A DNA stretch of 64,000 nucleotides from NCBI RefSeq assembly GCF_000247695.1, contig NW_004624848.1, forward strand, positions 3,949,918-4,013,917. Reading direction: 5' to 3'. Numbering within the stretch: position 1 is the stretch's first letter; each line of letters begins with the position of its first letter. The notes beneath the pieces were generated by a model, which saw only the letters and a list, made by a program, of their open reading frames with translations, was not told where the DNA came from and did no database searches. Below are positions 20,561 to 32,345 of the stretch, in pieces. Source of the stretch: Heterocephalus glaber (Eukaryota > Chordata > Mammalia > Rodentia > Bathyergidae). The translations under genes and the position numbers were made by a program.

Positions 20561-22799
20561 GACAGCCAGAGACAGACCGGGAGCTGCGACGAGAAGTTCA
20601 GCCCCGATTATCTGAAGCTCCTTTGGCGTTTACTAGTGCAGATCTCCAAGTTTACTGCTTGAAGACAAAGTTTTGAAATGTAAACGTTTTCTATCTTGTC
20701 AGAACTAACTCATCTTCTAAAAGTTTGAAAATTAAGGAAAAAAAGTGCTGCACTGCACGTTTTTCTGTAAGGACTGTCTTCTCAGGAATGCTCGAGAGTC
20801 GGGACTTTGTGAAGTACTTACAGCAGCCTGGTGTCACGGACGGACGGGGACGCGAATTAGGAAGGTTTTGCTGTGAAGCCTTGGTCTGTTTCTGAGGACA
20901 GATTCCATAAAGAAATTTGTGATTCTCGTTACAAAACAAAAAGGAAGGTGCCTAAAACCAATACAGTACAGACTTTTTTGGTTCAATTCAATTTCTAAAT
21001 TTCTTTTCTTGTCTTTTTTTAAACAGGCCAGCCTAGTTCCTCTTCCAAACTCTGTATTTAGGTCAGTCAATCGCCTGGAAGCGCTCTTGAGTCACTGGTG
21101 GAACCGAAGAAGTTCGCTAGGGCATACTGGGTGGGAAGGGTCTCGGGGACTGGATCCTTAAGAGCTTTTTGTTCCCCCCGGAAAGTGGGCCTCCTGATAC
21201 CCAGATTCGAGAAGCTGTGCAGTTTCACTTGATGTTAGAGGAGGAGAAAGTCATGGTTAATCCAGTGTCCGAAAAACCCTGCCTGTAAACCTGACCAGGT
21301 TCTTGGCAATGGGGCGGTTTTCAAAATAGCACACATCTGTCTTGGAAATAGGAGCAAGAAGCAATCTCCTGATACAGTATTCTTAAATGCACTTCTGGTG
21401 AATAACAGGACTCTTAAGTAATTGCTTTGCTCAACTATTTGGGTTTGTGTCTTTAATCACTTATGTGAGAATTGTGGTCACTAAGGCACTTTAATAAAGT
21501 AAAAGATATAAATAAATTACATACAGCTTTATCCCCTGAGGCTTTATTACAATAAAGTGATTTTTCTAAACTGTTTTATTACCTTGTTGAGTTCAGGCTT
21601 TTGGAAATTGCTTGTCAGGTGTTTTAAATGCATAATGTTTTTAGTTTTTCAGGTGGAACATTTATTGCAAAATTGTTTAAAGACCTAATTAATGAATTTT
21701 TAGCTAGCTGTAAAAGTTAACTTTTAAAAATGGTATGTGTAAAATCTCATCCCATCTCCTAGTTAATATTCTTACTTTGTCTTTCACTACTGAAAGTTTC
21801 TTGGACTGTTAACCTTTTGGTTTAGATGCAGCTCATGAATTTATCAACTGAGCGTTTCTGTCAGAGTAGAGGACTTAATTCTTTGCAAAGTCACTCAGTA
21901 CAGTTCATCTTGAGTTCTAATGAGGGGGGTGGAAAATAAAAACCTTTTGTCCAGGAAGCTTTAAGTTACGAGAATTTTCACAAAAGAGCATCTCTGATGA
22001 ATATTTAACTTTCAAATTTAGGTGAAGAATTGGGGGTATTACAGTCAAATTTTCCACTTGAGTTTTCTTTTTACCACTGTTTATGAGTAGTCTCATTTTT
22101 GACAGCTTATATTTCGATTTTATTTTAGTGTGAATTTTGGCCCTAGTAATATTTGCTTCTTATGTGGGCTTTTTTTTTTTTTTTCTTTTTTTCTTTTTGG
22201 TGAAACACACCAACATTTTCTGAAGGCAGTTTGAGAAGCATGTTTCCCTGAGAAATGATTGTTTGACCACAAGCAGTTAATTAAATTCCATAGTAATGAT
22301 ATGTGAATTTATTTGTTAAAATATACATTTATAACTGAAATATTTCAGTCTGTATTAGCATGTGACTAAACAAGTGGGGACTTAAATTTATGGCAAAAAT
22401 TAACATTCTTTTGCAATATTGGCGGATGCTTCCAAGCCTTCAGATAACTTCTTCAATGTATAGTAATTACCAGTACCATAATTAGCTTTACATATCGTGG
22501 CTGAGAATCAGAATGTGTCCAGATGCAGGATTCTGTGCAGACCCTGGTTCAACACAGGCGTCTCAGGCCCTAGGGTCTCACAGAACAGGTAAACAGGACT
22601 ACCTTGTTGGCAACTCTTGGTCCTCACAGCCCTAATAAAGGGACATAAACTAGAAACATCCAGGTGCAGTCTCCTCTTATGGTCATTTTATTAATGACCT
22701 TGGTGTTTAATAAGAAAGAGAGGGTGCACTGAGTACAAAGCCAGTTCTTAGGTATTGCTTGCTTTATAAGAAAACTAATTCTGCTGCTCTTATTTACCT
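20561..22799. other. Repeat-poor AT-rich intron segment
   Basis: No SINE, LINE or LTR recognised in over 2.2 kb, unlike the rest of the intron. It contains homeodomain-like TAATTAATG near 21687 and a poly-T run at about 22171-22185. Possible conserved noncoding DNA; not testable here. Confidence 0.5.
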
Positions 22800-22955
22800 G
22801 TGGTGCTGGGTATGGAGCCGGGCCCTTTGTGCTGAGCTGCATATACTCCAGCCTTGTCTGTTTTTTGAGACAGGGTCTTGCTAAGTGCTAAGTGCTAATG
22901 CCTTGGCTGGGCTCGAACTGGGGATCCTCCTGCCTCTGACTTTCAGGGTGTTACT
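22800..22955 (-). mobile_element. B1-dID composite SINE, minus strand
   Basis: Reverse ID half ('ggtgctgggtatggagccgg'), 'tttttgagacagggtcttgc', then reverse B1. A 7-base unit 'ctaagtg' is duplicated within it near 22882-22895. Confidence 0.8.
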
Positions 22956-23094
22956 GTGAAACTGTAAAAATGTTTATTTTAGGGGATTTAGATGATCTCA
23001 GTAAGGTTTTCCCTTTGGTGAGGTTTGAAATTCAGGTCACATAAAGTAATAATGGGATATGCCTCAGGTATAAATTGATTATCTGAAATGAGGA

Positions 23095-23138
23095 TGTCTG
23101 TCTGTCTGTCTATCTATCTACCTATCTATCTATCTATG
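23095..23138. repeat. (TGTC)n / (TATC)n microsatellite
   Basis: TGTC units followed by TATC units, at the T-rich end of the adjacent B1. Confidence 0.95.
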
Positions 23139-23252
23139 TATTAGGGTAGGGTCTTGCTATGTACTCCAGGCTGGCCTTGAACTCCTGGTGATCCTCCTGC
23201 CTCAGCCTCCCAAGTGCTGGGGTTACAGGCATGCATCACCATCCCCAGCAGA
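23139..23252 (-). mobile_element. B1 SINE, minus strand
   Basis: 'gtcttgctatgtactccagg' to 'catgcatcaccatccccagc'. Confidence 0.9.
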
Positions 23253-24663
23253 ATAACCTTTTAGAAACAGAGAGACTGCTTCTGCTTTAACATGAAAACT
23301 TAAAAAAAGTTGTTACTTATTTTGTAAATTTTATCTCCAGGTAACTTTGGAAACTGGTGATAGTCTATGGTTCTGTGCTATCTGTATTTCAGAGGGTACT
23401 TTTTCCTCTTCACGTTTTAAGTAACAGTTTCCTCATCATTTCCTGAGGTGGTTTTATGGGTTTAGTGAAAGTACATTAGCAGTTTAGTTTAGTGCCTAAT
23501 GATAATTTTTACTTTAGCACATTTTAATGAAATACCTATTATTTACCCGCCTTTGGGAATTTGAAAATGAAATACGTGTCCCTCGTGGAGCTCAGTGTCC
23601 TGTGAGGAGGCTGGGACGCGTTATCGGCAGAGCAGCTGTGCCATGTGGATGTCTCAGATGAGTGTGTCGAGTCTTATGGGAGTGGGAGTCATGAAGGGTA
23701 CCCCAGACCCCCACGGCGTGTGAGGGGCGTGCAGGCTGAGAGAACCTGTAGAGGCCCTGTTAGTGTGCTCGGAGGCAAAGGGTGAGTAGGGGTGAGGGCT
23801 CCGCAGGAGTGTGGAACTCGGTGGTGTGGAGGGGAGTGGGGATGACCAGGCAGTCTTTTAAAGACTGACACCATGCTCCAGGCTTTGGCATGCTTGGAAG
23901 CCTGAATTGCACAGTGGAGACAGAGGAGGAATCTTGCAGGCACAGGATCTGCTCGATGGGCTAGCGAAATGCGTGTATGCTGGTAATAGCTATTTATTGT
24001 ATGAAGCTATGCTTGCATTATGCCAGGACAGCGATGGATGTTTCCTCGTTCATAGGAAAAAAGTACAAGTTGTTGAATATAATTTCTTGATTTTTAAGGT
24101 TTTTCTTTTACCTACACTATTTTTTCCTTAAATGATTGATGTCTTCTATTACATGTGCATTTGGAAATCTAATATGAAATACAGGTCTTCCTGACTTATG
24201 ATGAGTTACATTTTGAGTACACTTAACCTAAAGAACCTCTGTAGCTTAGCAACGCACTGTGTTGTATTGTTATCTTGCGTTTGCCTTGGTGATGGTGGCG
24301 ACTGGGAACGATGGGTCTTTTCCAGGTCTGGAGAGAATACTGTCTCGTGCTGCATATTGTAGCCCAGGAAAATCTGAATATGGTTCCTAGATCTCTTTTG
24401 CACCATCGTAAAGTTAAAAAAAGCATAAATCATACCTTTGTGAGGAGGGTTCACTTGCATCTGCTTTGCCTTGAAATTATGCTAAATCTAGTAGCATTTC
24501 TTAGTCTGTAATGGTAACATGATTTTCAAGCATGCCAATGTTTGGAAGCGTTGAAGAACTTCTGAGTTAAAGCAGGCAGTGATGAATTTATTCATAAAAA
24601 CTTCACATTTACTTGAGATGACAGTGTAGTGACTGCATCTTTCAGATTGGCTCTTTGCTCCCT
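23253..24663. other. Unique intron sequence
   Basis: No gene or clear repeat. An old-repeat remnant is possible at about 23520-23630. Confidence 0.5.
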
Positions 24664-24664
24664 G

Positions 24665-24975
24665 TGTTAGTCGCCTTTCTGTCACTGTAACAAATACCTG
24701 AAGTAATAAACTTAGAGAGGAAGGGTTATTTTGGCTCACAGTTTTGAAGTTTCCGGTGCATGATCAGGTGGACCCACTGCTCTTTGGCCTGCCGGTGGTG
24801 GCACTGCGAGCTGCAGTGCTTGCCTCAGGGCCAGGAAGCCAGAGACTGGGAAGGGCAAAGTCTCACTGGCCCCTTAGTGCAGCCCGACTCAGCCTGCTGA
24901 GGTCCACCTCCTCCCAAGCCTCTGCCACTGGGCCGCCCAGCACACCCACCACAGCTCGCTTCTATACCACTTTTT
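24665..24975 (-). mobile_element. MaLR-type LTR, antisense, truncated
   Basis: 'tgttagtcgcctttctgtca', 'ctgtaacaaatacctgaag' and 'ttttggctcacagttttgaa' are the inverted MST/MLT1-like start. The far end is missing. Confidence 0.7.
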
Positions 24976-26514
24976 TGGTTTAAGTTGATTAATGTTGGAA
25001 ATTAGGAGAAGCAATTTATAGTACGCATAATGTTTCATGGCTTTGTTAGAGCTAGAACGTGCATATATATGTGTATATGTATATATATAAAGTTAGTTCA
25101 GTGGTTATAATGGCACCTCTTGTAGGGCTAAAAGCTGATTGCCACAGTATTTAAACTTAGAATTTTTATCTTTTCAAAAAAACCCAGTCCACTTTTGGTC
25201 TCACATGCTAATTCACCATCACTTAGTAAACTGCATAAACCGTGTACGTCTCTTTCCATTCAGATGTCTGTTCTCTCGTCTGGTTGTAAAAGGATCACGT
25301 TCGGTGTGCTGATGGTGGAGTTAGGTCTTGTGGAGGAGAAAGCTTAGCCCGTCGCATTTTCAGTTGTCTGGAAACGCCTCCTGCCTCTGAAGTGTTTTGG
25401 AGGTGGGAATCAGTGACTTGAAGGAGTGTGTTTTGTCTTTGGGGACCTCCCCCTGTAGTTTTCCAAACTGGGGAGCTTTGGAATTTCTTGAGTGTTGAAT
25501 ACAGCTGAGTGCATGGCACTCTCTGTCCCCTTTTGCTCCTTCCGGTGGCTCAGGGGAGTCGGCCTTCACTTTCCCCTCTGGCCTGAGGTGGCCTGGGCTG
25601 GGAAGTGGCTGCAGCTCACTCGTTGTTCCCCAAACTCTCTCACTGTGATTTGCTCTGTATTACACTTTTTACTTGAGATGCAGCGCTTGTGGATTCACTG
25701 AGTGAAGACGCCTTCTCCGGGCTGGCCTCTCCGTCAGTGCCTGCCTGCAGAAGTCCCTCCCGAGGTGCGGCGTCCGTTGATGCTGCCATTGAGTCCGTGC
25801 AGGGAGGCCCTTCCAGCACTGCAGTCCTCTTCCTGCTCCTGTTCTGTAACTGTCATTTCACACAAGTCGCATAAATGCGATCAGACAGTGTGTGACCTTT
25901 CAGGGCTGGTGTCTTTCACTGGGTGTAATTAAGGCTCATTAGTTCTTGGTTAAAACAGATTTTTGCTGTTGTCACTGAGTGCTTTGGCCTTGCGTTCTTA
26001 AAATACCAGTAACACCAGGGATGTGGTGGGCAAGGTGGGCAGGATTTAAATAGTGAGGACAATGAGAGAATCCTGAAATGTGCATAAAACATAGACCAAT
26101 GGTCAGAAGGTCTTGGGTAAGTTGTGATAATATGATCTTTGGGACATTCCTCTCTGTATTTCTTTTCTCTGCATTTTTCTTTGGTAGTAATGAAAGTGGT
26201 AAAGCTAGCCTTAGCTGTTGTGATCCCTTGTTTGAAAAAATTGCCCCGTCTCCCATCTAGATAAGTCTACTGAGTGCACAGTGGTGCCCGATCCACGGGG
26301 TGTGTGTGTGTGGGGGGCGGGGGGTGTCCTGAAACTGCAGCTACTACCCGAGCTCTGTGTGCTGCGCTTCTCCCTATGCATGCACGCATAATTTATAAAT
26401 GAGGCCCATTAAGAGGCTAACAGTGATAACTAATAGAACAGGTACAGAATCACCAGCGTCACTGTTCTTGTATTCTGTGGCCATTATTAAGTAAAGTAAG
26501 GGGATTTTTCATTC
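24976..26514. other. Unique intron sequence
   Basis: Contains a short TA/TG-rich tract (25055-25090) and a G-rich (GT)n plus GGGGGGCGGGGGG run at about 26300-26325. No gene. Confidence 0.5.
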
Positions 26515-26690
26515 TTTTTTTGTGGTGTTGGGAATTGAACCCAGGGCCTTGTCATTGAGCTACATCCTCAGCCCCTTTTAAATTTTGAGGCAGGGACTCA
26601 CTGAGTTGCCCAGGTGGGACCTGCACTTGCCATCCTCCTGCTCAGCCTTCCTGAGTGCTGGGATTATAGGGATGCTCTGCCAAGCCTGGC
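26515..26690 (-). mobile_element. B1-dID composite SINE, minus strand
   Basis: Reverse ID half ('gttgggaattgaacccaggg' to 'ctacatcctcagcccc') joined to reverse B1 ('attttgaggcagggactcac'). Confidence 0.9.
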
Positions 26691-26880
26691 TAAAAAAACC
26701 TTTCTTGAACATAAGCATTTTGGTACTGCAGCAGTGGATCTGATAACCGGAGAGGCTGCTAAGTGATGAACAGGCAAGTTACAGTGTGGATGTGCTAGAC
26801 AAAAGGGTGATTCACGTGGTCAGTTAGTGATCAGAGTTAACATCGCCAGTCATGCAACATGTGAACATCATGTGTCTTCT

Positions 26881-27249
26881 TGTCTTAGTTACTTTTCTTG
26901 TTGCTGAGACAAAACCCCCCAAAGTTAAAGGAGGACAGGTGTATTTGGCTCACAGTTTGGAGAGGTTTCAGTGCATAATTGGCTGGCTGCAAGGCAGAGT
27001 GGCACTGCAGAGGAGAAACAGTCCACGGCAGGGTAGAAGGAAGCAAAGCAACAAGGGAGGACCACAGCTCTTTCTAGCCCTTAAATCTTATCCAGACTAC
27101 CTAGGGCAGGCAGCACTCACACCCTTAATCCTGGGGCCTTCGATCCTCCACTGCACCATGAATCCCAGCATCATACACTCTAGATCCAGCCACCTCTGAG
27201 AAGCCCCATGTATGAGGCTTTGGGGGACAGCTCGGTGCAAGCTGTAACA
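26881..27249 (-). mobile_element. MaLR-type LTR, antisense, near complete
   Basis: 'tgtcttagttacttttcttg ... gctgtaaca' has TG/CA ends and the inverted MST/MLT1-like order over 369 bases. Open frames here (26852-27199 plus, 27097-27330 minus) are LTR sequence, not genes. Confidence 0.8.
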
Positions 27250-27289
27250 TTCCTGATAGGATACACTGTGAAGGAGACATCGCTCTCTC

Positions 27290-27383
27290 TTTTTTAAAAA
27301 AAATTGTATTTTGTGGTGCAGTGGATCCAATCCTGAGCATTGTGCCAGTTAGATAAGCCCTACCACTGAGCTACACCTCCGGT
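27290..27383 (-). mobile_element. ID SINE, minus strand, diverged
   Basis: 'tggatccaatcctgagcatt' to 'cactgagctacacctccgg'. Confidence 0.75.
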
Positions 27384-27413
27384 CTAGTATTATTGCTTTA
27401 AAATATATACTGT

Positions 27414-27498
27414 GGGGGCCAGGGATTTAGCTCAGTGGTTTTGCTGCCTGCTGCACAAGTGCAAGGACCCGAGTTCAATCCCCGGTACCAAAAAAAAA
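27414..27498 (+). mobile_element. ID SINE
   Basis: Near-consensus 'ccagggatttagctcagtgg' to 'caatccccggtaccaaaa'. Its tail has become the compound repeat that follows. Confidence 0.95.
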
Positions 27499-27546
27499 AT
27501 ATATATATATGTATATATATACACACACACACATACACACACACAC
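27499..27546. repeat. (AT)n(AC)n compound microsatellite
   Basis: AT units with one GT interruption, then AC units with one AT interruption, grown from the SINE A-tail. Confidence 0.95.
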
Positions 27547-27884
27547 TGTGTGAGTAGACAAAACATCAGACTCATACTTGATGCAGAATAAGTACCCTAA
27601 GTGTTGAGGGTATGAAAGATGGGGAAATGCTGAGGAACTGACACAGATAGGAGGCGACAGAGGAAGTGTGGTAGCCAGATAAAGTGAGAGATGATGGACC
27701 AGAAAGAAAAATTATTACAACTGTACGAGAAATTTGACTATGTAGATAGTTTTATTATGCTTATTTTAAATGTCAAACTATGGGAGTAGGGTGGGTGACA
27801 CAGGATATTTGAACTATTTTTAATCACTTTGAAAGACTGAACTTATTTCAAAGTTAAAAGTGAAAAAAGGAAACATTCTTTTCT

Positions 27885-28070
27885 TTTTTCTCCTCTGGAG
27901 TACTTATCAAACCCAGGGCTTTTGCACTGAGCTACACTTGCAGCCCTTTTTTATTTTTTATTTTGAGACAGGGTCTTTCTAAGTATTTAAGTTGGCTAGG
28001 CTAGGTTTGAACTTGAAATCCTCCTGCCTCAGCCTCATGGAGAGCTGGTGTGTTCCACCATGTTCAGCTG
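27885..28070 (-). mobile_element. B1-dID composite SINE, minus strand
   Basis: Reverse ID half ('caaacccagggcttttgcac') plus reverse B1 ('ttttgagacagggtctttct'). Confidence 0.85.
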
Positions 28071-29739
28071 GAAGCACAGCTTTAGGAGCTGTTTTGTGCC
28101 CCTGGAAAGGGGCTACTAAATTAATATTTTTGAAAAAATCCTTTTCTTGATTAATGGTTGATGTTTTAATCTTAATGAAGACCCTAGTACCTCTTAGCTA
28201 AATATTTTGTACACATTGGACTATTAGTGAAATGGTTGAGGCAGTGTGTTAATTGAAGAAAATTTAAAACGAATACACATACATAAGGTTAGCTTTGTTT
28301 TATACAGTTTTTATAAAAAAGATGGATAAAAATTTACCAACAGTAGATACATTACCAAACTCATAATGTTGTGAAGATTAAATACATTGGTGTAGGTCAC
28401 AGCATTTAGGCTTAATACTTGGGCTTGGGGTTCACAAACTTCTTTCAGACATACGGTGTACCCAGGGACCTAAAAATTCTTATGCCCAGATATGAACTTC
28501 CAGACCTAACTGTCACCTGAGATGAAGTTGGAATGGGTGAGGATTCCTGTGTGTGCGCCGTTCTGCCTGGTATGGCTTAACTCCACATCACAGCTGCGGA
28601 ACCTCATGAGGCAGCACGGTGCAGGCCTCCTTCCCCCTGACATCGTTTACGGAGAGATGGACTTGCATCTCTGATCGCAACTGTGTTCACAGAAGAGTTA
28701 CTTTGAGTGTGTGCTGTTTCCTAGTGTAAGTAAGTGGCATCATCCTGGGCTGTGCAGTCACATGCATTTCGTTCATGGAGTTGGGCCAGGTACTGAGCCT
28801 CAGTGGAATCAGGCTTTGGGCGTCTTAGACTGTAACATTGCATGACACGCGGGCCACTGACAGGCAAGCATGTCAAAGTCCCGTGTGCCTGATGTCCTCT
28901 CTTCTTTAAGAAAGGACGTGTGCTGTTAGACTAATAGGAAGGGGACACGCTTGGAGCACACATGGTTGGCTTCATTTTGTCCGCTCTGTTCTTGGAGACA
29001 GATCGATAAGTTTCACCACTGATATGTGGTAACGTTACCAAACTTGTAAGGTTGCTCAGATTACATAAATCAGTGTGTGTGAAAGCATTCACGGTAGTCT
29101 CTGGTGTGCAGTGGTTCAGAAGTACTTGATACTTAGTGCTCGGCTGTCTCCTCATAGGCAACGTTTGAGCATTCGTGGTCCTAGGGTTACTTCACCAGGG
29201 TGACGCCTCAGTTGATGAGAGAGACCCGACTCCGGGCAGGGGCTCCCCTGAAGGCAGGCTGTGCAGGCTGGGCTACTGCACACCACTGTGCTCCACTTAG
29301 CGGGAGATTTCAGTCTTCAGAGTCACGGGGCTCAAGCAGGGAAGGGGGAGGAGTTTGAAAATCATTTTCTGCTAAGTAAGAGATTTTTGAAAATGTTTTT
29401 AATTTTGAGAGAAAGTGCTCTTCTACGTCCTTGTTTTTGGCCAGAGCTGGGTGTCATGGCTACTCTTGGCCGCAGAGGAGGCTGGGAATGTGTTCTCTTT
29501 TAAGCTTCCACAGTAGAGCACGGAGGAGGAGAGAGATGAAGATTAATGGGTGCTGGGGCTGGCAGCATTTGTCCCTTCACTTTGCGTAGGAAATAGATGG
29601 TTGTGATACGCTTATGCAGTGGTTCTCAGCAGACTCCTGGGAGACCCCTGTCGAATTATAGAGCTACATTACCATAGCTACAGTCAGGGGATCATGTTTT
29701 CACCCTCTTAGGTACACTGTTGGACTTTAGCCTCTCTCT
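28071..29739. other. Unique intron sequence
   Basis: No repeat or gene recognised. Two similar AT-rich segments (28290-28400 and 28985-29090) share phrases such as 'acattaccaaactcataat' versus 'acgttaccaaacttgtaag', suggesting an old segmental or repeat relationship. Confidence 0.5.
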
Positions 29740-29888
29740 CTTTTTTTTTACTGAGATGGTCTCGTTATGGAGTTGATGCTGGCCTTGAACTCACTGTGTA
29801 ACCCAAGCTGGCCTCGAACTCACAGTAATCCTCCTGTCTCAGCCTTCCAAGTGCTGGGATTACAGACATGAACCACCATGCCTGGCTG
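29740..29888 (-). mobile_element. B1 SINE with internal duplication, minus strand
   Basis: Two successive 'gctggcct(t/c)gaactca' segments show the rodent B1 internal duplication. Confidence 0.95.
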
Positions 29889-30563
29889 GACTTTAGTCTC
29901 TTTAAACACAGGGATAAAAGTATTAGTAGGTGAGCATTATGTGTAAACGTTTATTTATAAAATATTGCATGGTACCCGGATGAGTCCTATGGTATCTGTT
30001 CTAAACATCTTATCTATTGATTTAAAATTTTATGTGCTTGAGATATTTTCTTAATCAGTTGCTTTTGTTTCAATATATTTTATTTTAAAAATTCCAGCAG
30101 TTTCACTTCATTCTGATATTTCTACTTGTATTTACATGAATACTTTGTCATTTTTCTACTATATTAAGGTTTCAACTTAATATTCCTTTCAAAAGCTGAA
30201 TCAGTACTTTTAACAAATTATATTTACGTATAACGTATATGTAAAAAGAAAGCTGTCTAAATAGAGCCTTCTGTACTCTATTGAATTCATACATTATAAA
30301 GTTTTATCTTTAAGAGAAATGGCTTCGTTTTGAATGTTACAGAAGACTAGCTTTGCTACTGAACATTTAAGTAGGTACTGTTTGTCCTGAAAGCAGTTGA
30401 TGTTTAGCTGTGGGGTTTTTCTGATAGCATACAAAATGTATGGAATTAAACTGGTCTTAATACTGTGTAGTAGGGCCCCTTAAACAATTTGCTATCAGAA
30501 GCTGATGGCTAGACATGTTATTGCAGAGCAGGGCCTATCTGTTGTCTTTCAAATACTGTTTGC
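29889..30563. other. AT-rich unique intron sequence
   Basis: No gene, SINE or LTR recognised. Confidence 0.5.
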
Positions 30564-30750
30564 AGGCTGGTCCTCGTGGTGGTGGGAGGTGGCTGTAATT
30601 CCAGCACTCTGGGAGGCAGAGGCAGGAGGATCACAGGTTCGAGCCCAGCCTGGGCAGTTTGGTGACTAAGTGAGACCCTGTCTGCAAATAGAAAGGGCTG
30701 GGAATGGAGCTCAGGGCCAAGGCCCTGGGTTCACCTCCCATACTGCCACC
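30564..30750 (+). mobile_element. B1-dID composite SINE
   Basis: B1 half to 'gtgagaccctgtctgcaaat', then an ID half ('ggctgggaatggagctcagg'). Confidence 0.9.
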
Positions 30751-31298
30751 CAATGTGACCATTTTAATAGGTATGACTATTTTTAATTGTAGAATGATTT
30801 ACATGCAAATACATTGAAGTAGGGGGTAGTGTCAGAGTTAGATTATGCTATAGTGAAATCTTGCTTTGCGTGTTGATTTATGTGTAAAACTTGGGAAAAA
30901 GTAAGCTGTTATTAAATTTATTGTAGGTAATTTTTTTATTTTACAAATTTTTAGTGAGAGGCAACCATTTAACATTTACTTCATTGTCTTCTGCCTTTAA
31001 TCTCTGTTATATTTTTGATTTTGACATTTAACCATTCTTCCTCGTGGAAGAAAACATAGGTAGAGTATACCCTGTCCAAGAAAGTTGGTCATGTTTTGAA
31101 TTTGAGATTCTTTTGGATTTTGGAATATGTGCACATACATAATGAAATTTGGTGGCCATGGGGCCTAGGGTTAAACGTGGAGTTCATTTGATGTTTCATA
31201 CACACCGTATACACATAGCCAGCAGGTAATTTCGTATAGTATTTTAAGTAATTTTGTGAATGAACCAAAATTTCATTCTGTGGAACTCCCAACAATTT
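30751..31298. other. AT-rich unique intron sequence
   Basis: Nothing recognised. Confidence 0.5.
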
Positions 31299-31415
31299 TG
31301 CTTTTTTTTTTTGACAGGATCTCACTGTGTAACCCTGGCTGACCTCAAAATTGTCACCCTCCTGCTTCAGCCTCCCATGTAGCTGGGATTAATGGTGCGT
31401 GCCACAATGCCCCGC
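31299..31415 (-). mobile_element. B1 SINE, minus strand
   Basis: Poly-T, 'gacaggatctcactgtgtaa' to 'gtgccacaatgccccgct'. Confidence 0.85.
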
Positions 31416-31889
31416 TCAAAATTGTGTTTGGGTTGTGAAGCATGCAGATTCGGAGTTTCTTTTCAGAGACGCTCACTTTGAACTGCGACTTCTGGAGATG
31501 TGGAGAGCTGAAACTGCAGGACCCTGGCTGCCTTCCGAGTCTGGGTGCCGCGTCAGGACCGGTTCTGGGGTGGGGAGGAACTGCACGCTCACCTGGCTCT
31601 GGCTCCAGGTTCTCATTTTGCCTCACAGACCTATGGGTGGCCCCAGAGGCAGGGCTTCGGGGAGGCCTGGAGACCTGGGGTCCCAGCCATCCCGCTTTAT
31701 TGCTAGTACAAAAAGAGGCTTACCAATAAAAATTTTTTTCTATAAAAATATTTTGAAAATTTCTGATCTAGTGTGGAGACCTGAGCACAGGAAATAAATA
31801 CCAGGGGCGGATAAGTGAATTTCTGTATGTCCCAGGACGGAGCTGGGAAACCACTGGAAATGGAACCCTCTGGTCCATGGGGCAGCCGA

Positions 31890-32345
31890 CTGGCCCGGGC
31901 GTCCGCGGCGAGGCTCCCCGCACTCAGCCCTGCGCTGGTCTGCGCGTCGCCGAGCTCCTTTCACGCGCTGCGCGTGTGCGTGGCCGGCCCAGCCCAGGCA
32001 CCGACGGGGCTGCAGTGCGGGGACGCGCGGCCCGTGGCGAGCGGGGCCTCGCTTGGTCGGTGTGGGTGCGGAGCGGGGCGGCCGCTGGAGGCGCAGTGGG
32101 AGCAAGTGCCCTGCCTGCCTTGTAGCCAGGGCCCGAGCCTAGGTGTGCGCTTCTCAGTAGGGTGTGCCTTGGGCGCGGCTGCTCTCTGAGCGCGGGGCTG
32201 GACAGTCACCTCCTGCCGGCCTGCGCCTGACCGCAGGGCGAGGGGTCCGCGTGACGGAGCGCCCCGGACGCGGAGACGCCTGCCCACCACACTGCTGTCT
32301 CCGCGGGGGGGGTTGTCCCCGGTTCCGTGCAGTGTGAAGGGAGCG
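31890..32345. promoter_or_regulatory. Intronic CpG island
   Basis: About 450 bases with dozens of CpGs, in otherwise CpG-poor intron about 13 kb downstream of exon 1. GC-box-like GGGGCGGCC lies near 32076. Overlapping open frames on both strands (31815-32189 plus, 31961-32389 minus) show no domain and are explained by high G+C. It could be an alternative promoter, an antisense-RNA promoter, or an island kept CpG-rich for another reason. Confidence 0.65.
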
